Shown: one piece after another, positions 57,209 to 64,000 of the stretch
How the letters are laid out: each line of letters starts with the position of its first letter
How positions within the stretch are numbered: the first letter of the stretch is position 1
NCBI GenBank assembly: GCA_947652605.1
Contig: OX393577.1
Span: 3,100,868 to 3,164,867 of the forward strand
Source of the DNA: Elmis aenea
Lineage: Eukaryota; Arthropoda; Insecta; Coleoptera; Elmidae
Reading direction: 5' to 3'
DNA length: 64,000 bases
The notes under the pieces: model-generated
Databases searched by the model: none
What the model was told of the DNA's origin: nothing
The model's input: the letters and a program-made list of their open reading frames with translations, nothing else
Program-made: the position numbers and the translations under genes

Positions 57209-57450
57209 ATGTGGAATCAAGAACAAACTTAACAACTGATGGAAAAAGTGCATAGCACATCTTGTTTGTGGGATGTCACATGTGGTGAATACAAAAATAG
57301 GAATAAAAAGAGGGATGCTTTTGGAAATATTGCGCAATCATGTGATGTAACAGTTGCTGAAGTTGAAAAGAAAGTGCACATGCTAAAATCCCAATTTCGA
57401 CTGGAACACAAAAAACTGCAAGGCACTAAGAAAAGTGGTTCTTCACCATT
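57209..57450 (+). pseudogene. MADF-domain protein of the Harbinger element
   Basis: Starts MWNQEQT, then a premature stop (57230-57232), then a clear MADF (Myb/SANT-like) domain. This reads LMEKVHSTSCLWDVTCGEYK, NRNKKRDAFGNIAQS, VAEVEKKVHMLKSQFRLEHK and KLQGTKKSGSS. In PIF/Harbinger elements this second protein binds the transposase and DNA and helps bring it to the ends and to the nucleus. The domain itself is undamaged. An ATG at 57239 just after the stop could start a slightly shortened protein. The reading frame stays open to 57601, but the last part overlaps the opposing transposase start and is unlikely to be native. Confidence 0.7.
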
Positions 57451-57456
57451 CTTCAT

Positions 57457-57588
57457 TCATTGCCATAACTGGTGCCTTACATTAGTGCTTTCCGTATCCA
57501 CCACCTTCTTCTTTTCTTTATCCCTTCGGCCGTTAAGTAAAATATATAAATTGGCAGCACAAATTCCTGCAATAGTCTCACTGGACAT
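57457..57588 (-). pseudogene. Harbinger transposase N-terminal stub
   Basis: Minus-strand frame MSSETIAGICAANLYILL then NGRRDKEKKKVVDTE and a stop. An Ala/Leu-rich helix followed by R-R-x-K-x-K-K is how many Harbinger transposases begin. The DDE nuclease part is absent. Its convergence on the MADF gene within a TAA-flanked element supports the assignment. Confidence 0.5.
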
Positions 57589-57819
57589 GATAATCACTTG
57601 AGAAACACCAAAACACGGGCTTTAGTCTGGACGCGGAACAACGTATACAGATTGTTCCGAAACAATGTTTCGCAACTGTTTAGGCACAGTGTCCAATATT
57701 GTTCCGAAACATTTGTTTACAATCTGGACTAGGCTTAAGAGTTATAGAAAAACGAACCCCGCTTCCTCGATCTCTTTTTATCGAGAAAAAGTTAATGGTG
57801 AAAACTAAAATTGGTTATA

Positions 57820-57965
57820 GTCTTCATTATGTGATCGTAGAAAAAGTAAGCTATATAACACGAGTTGTAAAGCAATTATGCACTCATGGAAATACGCACT
57901 CGCCGCTACGCGGCTCCGTGCGCAACTTTTCCACTCGTGCGTAATATGCTTCTTACAACTTTAGT
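57820..57965 (+). repeat. Interspersed repeat family B, 3' half
   Basis: ATTATGTGATCGTAGAAAAA then ATAACACGAGTTGTAAAGCA and a hairpin with GCTTCTTACAACTT, matching 26725-26815. Adds a GC-rich CGCACTCGCCGCTACGCGGC loop also seen inverted near 47780. Confidence 0.75.
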
Positions 57966-59084
57966 TTATTATATTAACTGACTGTCTCAGACAGAAAATA
58001 TAAGAAAATGTTGAAGTACAACAGTTTGTTTAACGTTTCTCTATTAACAGATAATCACAAACTTAAGGTAGTAGCTTTCATACATGAAATTAAGTTTATT
58101 ACACTGACTACAAAATAATATACACTGGTTTAAAATGAATAGCGTGGGTAAATTGAAATAAACAAAACTATATGATTAATAAATTTCGTTTAAACTCGAC
58201 GTTGATTATATTTACAACATAATTATTTGGTCAGGAATTTCTTGATCCGCAAAATTAAACTTTGCACCTTGTACTGGTGGTTTCTGTGGCTTTTCTTGCG
58301 TGCAGATAATAGTAAAATACTGTGATTACAGTAATAAGAAACATCACATCTGATATTTATTTGCAAGTACATACATACAAATATGTAAGTATACAGGAAA
58401 TGAACATACATAAATTCAAATTATCTGGCTAAAATTCCACAAGCCTGACAGACAATAACATCATCCGAATATGAAATATTTGCTGTTGGTGATCATTCAT
58501 AGCAAATGTACTGTTGACACGGAATTACCAAGATAAGTTTGTTTTTCGGTTATCAACATCAATTCCAATATTAACGCTGTTCTGTTCATTTCCATTTACA
58601 CACAAGATTATCTCCACGATGAGATGTTGAATTCTGCATTACTGACAGCTCTAATTAATTTAAAAATAATAATGTAATGGTTTTTTATTATTATTATTTT
58701 AATTATAAACATTTAAATATTTTTTTTAATTCTGACTGTAATTAAAACAAAAAGATAAAACAATTACATAAATAATTTATGTACACGAATTTTTTTGCAT
58801 AGGTAAGAGTGCTCACTAAAACGTTAATTAATATACATATAACTGGTTAAAAAAATCTTTTGTTTTACAGGTGGTCGACCCCTATATATTTAGAATGAGA
58901 AAAAAATAACGAATGAAATTAAGTGATAGCCAACTAAAGCTTCCATTAAAAAAAAATCTGTCATAACTTTTTAACGGCGAGCATAAAATTATTTTTTTAT
59001 GTCAAGGGAATTTTACATTAAATAATCTAAAAATAATCTTAGCTCAAAAACTGGATACGATAGAATATTTTCGAAAACGGTTCT
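57966..59084. other. No feature recognised
   Basis: AT-rich DNA. Confidence 0.4.
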
Positions 59085-59192
59085 GAGTTGGTCTCAAAAA
59101 ACTGCACATTTTTGGTAATTTAACCGTTTCTTTATCTTCAATATTAAGCGAGATACCCATGCAATCGAATTTGGACCACCCTTACTTTCTTA
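59085..59192. mobile_element. Right arm of a TACAGGGTGG-type MITE
   Basis: TTTTTGGTAATTTAACCG, ATCTTCAATATTAAGCGAGA and TACCCATGCAATCGAATTTG lead to GGACCACCCTTA. It complements the left arm at 46838. Confidence 0.6.
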
Positions 59193-59597
59193 TGTAGTTA
59201 AACATAATTTTAAAAAAAAACACACAATTTAATAACGAAGATGTTGGTAAAACAAGAATTTTGAATTATTTGACTATTTCGGCGGCTCATAAAATCAGAG
59301 GTTGCGATTAACTTCCTATCCTTCTCCGATTAAGTGCAACCATTAGAACAAAACTGTTTTATAACTGAATAATTATATAGGAATATTTGTCTTGAATAAA
59401 ATATTTTTTTTAATTCCTGTGAGACATTTATTTTTTAAAAACAACTCAACTTATCAACTACACCAAACACTTTCAAAGAAAATGAGTTTATCAAACTCTT
59501 AAAAAAATAACACAATTATTTTTACAATTTAAATCGTTTATAAATTGCTTCTGGTTTTAAAACATCAATGAATTTTTAACTTAATTTTACTTTCTAG

Positions 59598-59814
59598 TGG
59601 CTACCCGTATTAAGGTACTATTACTCATATTAATAGGTAACTTAAGCGAATTTTATAATTTAAAAATCATTAAACAACATTGCCTTTATTTTGAACAATG
59701 TGATTTGTCATTTGTTTCATTATTAGATTACGTGCAGCATACTTTTGAAATTAATAATATTCATGTCGAACAACTAGAAATATCCCAAGAATGTGCACTG
59801 AAAAAATGTCAAAG
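59598..59814 (+). CDS. Candidate exon with a C2H2-like zinc-finger segment
   Basis: A pyrimidine-rich TTTTACTTTCTAG acceptor and a TCAAAG|GTATTA donor bracket 217 bp open in one frame. The peptide includes LSEFYNLKIIKQHCLYFEQC, DLSFVSLLDYVQHTFEINNI and HVEQLEISQECALKKCQR. The pattern C-x4-C-x3-F-x3-L-L-x2-V-x-H-x-x-x-x-N-x-I-H resembles the first finger of JAZF1-type proteins (C-x4-C-x3-F-x3-L-x2-L-x2-H-I-E-D-N-H-I). The exon enters after codon position 1 and leaves after position 2. No flanking exon in compatible phase was identified; the candidate at 63165 does not fit directly. It is the best plus-strand host exon candidate in the right third, but the family match is by eye only. Confidence 0.4.
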
Positions 59815-59924
59815 GTATTAAAATAAAAATCTGCGATTACGTAAAGTTCACGGAAATGCCAAAGTTACTAGGTAGAAGCAGAATACAATAAACAAGCAGA
59901 TAGTGATGTTTGCTACAATACAGG

Positions 59925-60055
59925 TTTTCGTCATTGCACGACGGTGGTACGGACGGGTACCGAGGCTGAAGGAGGGAGGCGTTCACTGCAATAGCAGGAT
60001 GTTTCCAATCAACAACGGTCGACCATTCACACCTAGGAGGTTTAGTTGCTCTTTG
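59925..60055. other. GC-rich unexplained island
   Basis: About 130 bases near 50% GC, open on both strands. The minus frame reads PPRCEWSTVVDWKHPAIAV, then NASLLQPRYPSVPPSCND, after an acceptor-like AACCTCCTAG. It directly abuts a TACAGGGTGG MITE tip at 60056. It could be an exon or part of an older repeat. Confidence 0.25.
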
Positions 60056-61222
60056 TACAGGGTGGTCCAAATTCCATGGTATTGTATGGATCTCGCGTAT
60101 TAATAGAGACGGGAAAATTATTGCTTCACAAAAAAATGTGTAGTTCTTGTAACATACATAAATATTTACCAACTTTTGTACTATCGTTTTTTTTTTTATT
60201 TGTGCCTAATGAGAATTTTTATATCAATGTAATAATGTGTTGCGTTTTAGTTATCATTATAGATGTAAAAATGATTTATTAAAACTTTGAATAAACTTTT
60301 AATATCAAATTTAATGATGTTAAAGCTTTTTTTTTAACTGTTAAACAGTTACATCAAAAATGATTTTAGAAATATAGGGTGTCCATCTAGTGTGTATTTC
60401 CTTCATAAATCTTGTTTATAAATTATAACTAGAGAAAAATTAGAACAAGAATTTGTTTATGATCTTTTACTGCATTATTTAAAAGTATTAGCAACCATAT
60501 CGTTAAGTTTGGGGCCAAAATCTTTATATATACTTTAAAAATAATTAGATTTGCAATCGAATATATAAAAAGGTTCCAGCGTCTTTCACTATAAGTATGA
60601 AAGTTACATGTTTGTACGTAGGTACTAGAAACAAAACACGCGGTGTTGGTAATAATTTTAGATTCTACAGTCAACTGTCTCAAAAAAACCTTTTTATTTT
60701 ATCACTTTGTCTACCAAATCATGGCAAACTTTGAGAAAGAAATTTTTACAAAATTAGCAATATCTCCGTTATTTTCTGCAACAAATATATAAAACTACAT
60801 ATTTTTTAAAAGCTAAAAAAGTTATCTTTAATAAAAAAGGCATGGCCAACTAAGGTTTGTATTTAAAAAAATATAAGTTTACTTCATATCTCGAAATACA
60901 GGTCGCTAAAAAATTTCAATTGAGTAAAAAAAGTTTGAATATCGCTATCTCATTAAGGACAAAAAACCATGACAAAAATTTCTTTAAAGTTTTTCTCTAT
61001 CTTTTCGTTTAAGCGAGATATTTAACATTTTTAAAAATTACCAAAAATCTGTTTTTGGCTATAGGTACCTATTACGAAAATTAAAAAAATATCAAAAATC
61101 CGTTACGGCAATGAATTCCTCTCGAAAAAAAAAATATCGAGATTACCTACTTAGTTTTTTTCTATCTTTGATAATAACCGAGATACCCTGTATGGGCATC
61201 GAAAATAGGCCACCCTGTACAG
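60056..61222. mobile_element. Cluster of decayed TACAGGGTG-type MITE arms
   Basis: TACAGGGTGGTCCAAATTCC starts at 60057 and TATAGGGTGTCCATCTAGTG lies at 60374. The cluster ends with CGAGATACCCTGTATGGGCA and GGCCACCCTGTACAGG at 61185-61220. A further tip, CGGACCACCCTGTAAA, lies at 61400. The AT-rich sequence between (for example AAATTACCAAAAATCTG) is typical MITE arm material. Individual copies cannot be paired with confidence. Confidence 0.45.
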
Positions 61223-62109
61223 GTATGTATTTGAAATCGGGGAAAAAGCTCACCATGATTGTCATTTAAAAAAAATAAACTCCGCAAAAAAAACAACAAT
61301 ATATTTAGATTTTTTCTCGTAAACCTGCACATTTTGAATATTTCACAATGTCTATATTTCATTATTAAACACGATACTTTTATAATAACAACGAAATCGG
61401 ACCACCCTGTAAATCAGAGGCGATTCGTTGTAAAATGTCAGTAAAATATTTGGATTATCAATTAATTCTATTGAATGTTAAAGTTAAAATCATGTACCAG
61501 TCGCCGATTTAATAATATAACGTTTTACCGAAATTACAAATTATGTAACAAAAAATAACCTTTGATGCAAGGACACCTAATAATAAACCAGGCAGGTATT
61601 TTAAATTCAGCTGTACAATTTGTATACGAAATTATAGGAAGCTTTTGCTTCAAATTACGTACATCATAAATACGTAGCTTCGCAAGCCATCAGCATTAAA
61701 TTGTACCTTATTATTGTAGATTTTCCTTAATGCTAACATTACCATTTAAAAAAGTGCCACCATTAAAGGGAGAAATATAGATTTTTATTGATATTAAAAA
61801 TTGTTGTACTGCTCATCAATGTATACGTTATTAATCTAATTCTCATCTTTGCCTATTATTGTATTTTTCCAAAAATTTTAAACGTCAATTATTACAAAAA
61901 GTATATTATCATCAACAATTTTTAATCGCCTGTTTATATTCCGTACTTATTTCTTTTTATGTTTTAGCTTGAAAATTCTTTTATTAGCGTTTTGACATGG
62001 TCACAGATTATAAAATTTTCTTACTCAAGACAATTTTTCAAGAATATTAAGCAAACTATACCCGTGCAGATAATCCTTAAGGAAAAAGCCTGCAGGATTT
62101 CCTTGAGGA
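61223..62109. other. No feature recognised
   Basis: AT-rich DNA with the isolated MITE tip mentioned at 61400. Confidence 0.4.
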
Positions 62110-62185
62110 AATCTTTAACTGAATGCTCACACACACACGGCGCGAAAAATCCTCAGGTTTTTACGTCAGTTCTTGAGTACAAGTC

Positions 62186-62554
62186 ATGGCATCAACACAT
62201 GACGATATTTTGGCGACTGTCGGTTGCCTAATCACGCCAAATTGCCTTTCAACTCGCAAGACAAAACGCACAGTAAGAAGTGTATGGTGCAAAGAATGGC
62301 TGCTAAAGAGAAGAAAATATTCCCACACAAATCTTCTTTCAGAAGTGGAGGTTTTCCCAAAAGACTTTCATAATTACTTGAGGATGGACCAAGAAAGTTA
62401 TCTACATCTGCTTTCATTGGCCACCCCTTATATTGCAAAAAAAGATACGGTGATGAGGCAAGCAATTCCTCCCCACGAAAGACTCACTGCAACATTGAAG
62501 ATTTTGGTTACTAGAAGAAGCTACGAAGACTTCAAGTATTCAACAATGCCCTGA
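62186..62554 (+). pseudogene. PIF/Harbinger transposase, N-terminal fragment
   Basis: 123 codons. After a leader, the characteristic segment reads VWCKEWLLKRRKYSHTNLLS, EVEVFPKDFHNYLRMDQESY, LHLLSLATPYIAKKDTVMRQ, AIPPHERLTATLKILVTRRS and YEDFKYSTMP. This corresponds to the conserved region before the DDE_Tnp_4 nuclease (W-V-R-x-W-L, F-x-N-x-L-R-M, P-x-I-x-K-x-D-T-x-M-R-x-A-I-x-x-x-E-R-L-x-x-T-L-x-x-L-x-T-G-x-S-Y-x-D-L). The expected catalytic domain is missing: the frame stops at the junction with the MADF gene. Non-functional. Confidence 0.85.
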
Positions 62555-62761
62555 CTTCATAGACTCCTTAATTTTTTTCATTTCTTTCCGGAAAGTACTT
62601 TTCAAAGTGTTAATTTTTTAATTACACTATCTTTCGTGGCGTTCGGCTCAGTCTCCTTCAGTTTTTTCATCAGTTTTGCGTACCCGGCATCCTTTTTATT
62701 TCTAGCATGATAGTCTTTTGAGTTGACTTGCCCTGGTCAAGGTTCATTTTCGTGAATTTCA
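62553..62761 (-). pseudogene. MADF-domain protein fragment of the Harbinger element
   Basis: The minus strand reads EIHENEP[stop], then QVNSKDYHARNKKDAGYAKL, MKKLKETEPNATKDSVIKKL and NTL[stop], and in another frame STFRKEMKKIKESMKSG. This follows the MADF pattern (P-C-L-W-x-V-x-S-K-D-Y-x-x-R ... A-Y-x-x-L ... I-N-x-L-R-x-x-F-R-K-E-x-K-K). Two stops and a frameshift show decay. Confidence 0.72.
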
Positions 62762-63164
62762 AGTAACTAAAAATTCGCGAGATATGACGTTAACCGCAAC
62801 GATCATCAACGAGAACGCACAAAACCTTAAGGCCGAATTAACAGCGACAAGAAACAGAACTATAACGTACAAATACAGATCGCTCTTTTGCATCAAAATA
62901 ATCTGGGCAGTAAATAAAATACTCGTCAAACCGCATCAAATAAATATTCTGAGTATTAAATATTACACATACAGTACAACACGTGTTTTATATTTCTAAT
63001 GTACTTACATTAAATTTGTTTGCGGTTTCGTATTTTCAGTGCGGTAAGTATTCTTGAAATTATTAAAGTGTGGTTTTTCTAATATTAAAAAGTGCAATTT
63101 ATTCATCAACTTTGCCAACCCCACAACAGCGCTATTACACATACTTTTTCCAAAGTTTTTTCAG

Positions 63165-63295
63165 GATTCTTAAAACCAGTTACTTCAGGTACAATAAAAA
63201 AGATTAAGTGGTATAACGGCAAAAAAGTACTCAATTATTTTATAAATGAGGAAAATATAATCATCATGAAAGACACAGAATTTTTGCTACAATAA
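63165..63295 (+). CDS. Possible terminal exon
   Basis: An acceptor-like TTTTTCCAAAGTTTTTTCAG precedes an open stretch reading FLKPVTSGTIKKIKWYNGKK, VLNYFINEENIIIM and KDTEFLLQ, followed by a stop. Lys/Ile-rich, no family recognised. Its phase does not match the donor of the 59598-59814 exon directly. Could be chance. Confidence 0.2.
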
Positions 63296-64000
63296 TATTA
63301 ACTTTTAAAAGTGCTTCGTTTTGAATAATAATTTAATTAAATAATCAGTTAAAACCATTTAAACCTAGGTAGAATTAAAATGTCAGCTAAAATTTAATAT
63401 ACACTAAAAATCACTGTTCAACAAATTGTCGTTTTCAAATCAAAACAAAATGGATTATACGTACAAACACTATCAGCTTTTTCCCATAATTGAATCTATT
63501 CACATGCAGTACCGATAAGCAAACTGTGAATTGTATTCTATTGAAAATTAAACCAAATATTAGTTTCTGATACAATCCCGGTATTGTGATACATTATTCA
63601 AAACAATAATTGAATCCGCAGATTGCGTTTATATGAAAATTATAATTCATTATTGATTTTCTATATTGAGTAATACATTCAGCAATGAAGCTTATAATTT
63701 AAGTTAAGCGATGCATTTTACAATTATGTTGGCATAATTTTATAAGATTACTTTATACAGTAAGAGTAAGTTGTAAAAATTGCATTAATTGAATAAATGA
63801 GTACATAAAAATCTATTTTGGGCAATAAAAATAAAGTAAAATGAACTCCTTTGTACAATGTTGTTTAATTCACTTACCAAATACTTCATAAATAAAGCCC
63901 AACAAACAATACCAGTTCTTATATTTGTCTTATTGTTAACGCCCATACCTGTAAAAAAAAAGGTTATGTTAAGATGCTGTTGATAATGTTATTCATTTAT
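63296..64000. other. No feature recognised
   Basis: AT-rich DNA to the window end. Confidence 0.4.

Larger units (their letters stand above)
56986..57735. mobile_element. Internally deleted PIF/Harbinger transposon, 750 bp
   Basis: The inverted ends AGCCTAGTCCAGATGAACAA and AGCCTAGTCCAGATTGTAAA (right, inverted) are flanked by TAA (56983-56985, 57736-57738). Subterminal ATGTTTCGGAACA / TGTTCCGAAACA motifs are repeated on both sides. Inside, a MADF-domain gene (plus) and the first codons of a transposase gene (minus) face each other, the two-gene layout of PIF/Harbinger elements. The catalytic part of the transposase is deleted. Confidence 0.85.
62110..62800. mobile_element. Second internally deleted PIF/Harbinger element
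   Basis: It contains the start of a Harbinger transposase (plus, 62186-62554) that runs directly into the 3' end of an opposing MADF gene (minus, 62553-62761). A GCTCACACACACACGGCGCG sequence at about 62123 resembles a Harbinger terminus, but no inverted partner was found, so the boundaries are approximate. Confidence 0.7.

Noticed and set aside
60056..61222. A single 1.17-kb element between TACAGGGTGG and CCACCCTGTA
   Set aside because: The flanking four bases differ (TGTA against TACA after the tips) and the arms do not pair, so it is more likely several decayed copies.

Overview
The window looks like a stretch of an AT-rich animal genome, almost certainly insect (a beetle is a weak guess). 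Coding DNA is sparse. The few host exon candidates are short islands with splice sites, and most recognisable sequence is transposable elements and their debris. There are no operons, no rRNA genes, and no tRNA gene or CRISPR array that I can support.

Host-gene traces: a clean LDL-receptor class A exon on the minus strand (2844-2972, phase 1-1). Two possible odorant-receptor-like remnants lie at 1370-1805 (minus). Plus-strand exon candidates with acceptor and donor sites lie at 17737-17873 and 59598-59814, the latter resembling a C2H2 zinc finger. A possible last exon lies at 63165-63295. None can be joined into a gene from this window alone.

Mobile elements, left to right: an hAT-like element with AAGTACTT-rich arms (6.1-7.2 kb); a pogo-like MITE (10.9 kb); a 5'-truncated RNase-H-bearing LINE (12.5-13 kb) with three relatives at 37.3, 41.6 and 42.6 kb; a Harbinger-like MITE (14.8 kb); a TIR element filled with ~148-bp tandem units (16.3-17.0 kb); a TATA-flanked CAG...CTG foldback MITE (18.5-19.2 kb); a foldback element with a minisatellite in one arm (19.4-20.3 kb); and a 4-kb composite satellite (20.7-24.7 kb) in which ~141-bp AT-rich monomers alternate with two long polypurine arrays of a 12-bp unit.

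At 30.5-33.2 kb a non-LTR retrotransposon carries a 1.26-kb palindromic MITE inside its reverse transcriptase. Next to it, 33492-36180, is a complete piggyBac element: TTAA target sites, 14-bp terminal repeats, internal palindromes and an uninterrupted 591-codon transposase with all catalytic aspartates. A 225-bp hAT-type MITE sits in its 5' leader. This is the only plainly functional-looking gene in the window.

The right third holds further LINE 3' ends (40.0, 51.5, 54.1-55.3 kb), a 0.5-kb Harbinger-like MITE (50.6 kb), and two internally deleted PIF/Harbinger elements (57.0-57.7 and 62.1-62.8 kb) that each keep a MADF-domain gene facing the start of the transposase gene. Numerous single arms of TACAGGGTG-type MITEs are scattered throughout. 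The overall history is repeated nesting and decay, with the piggyBac copy the youngest-looking insertion.
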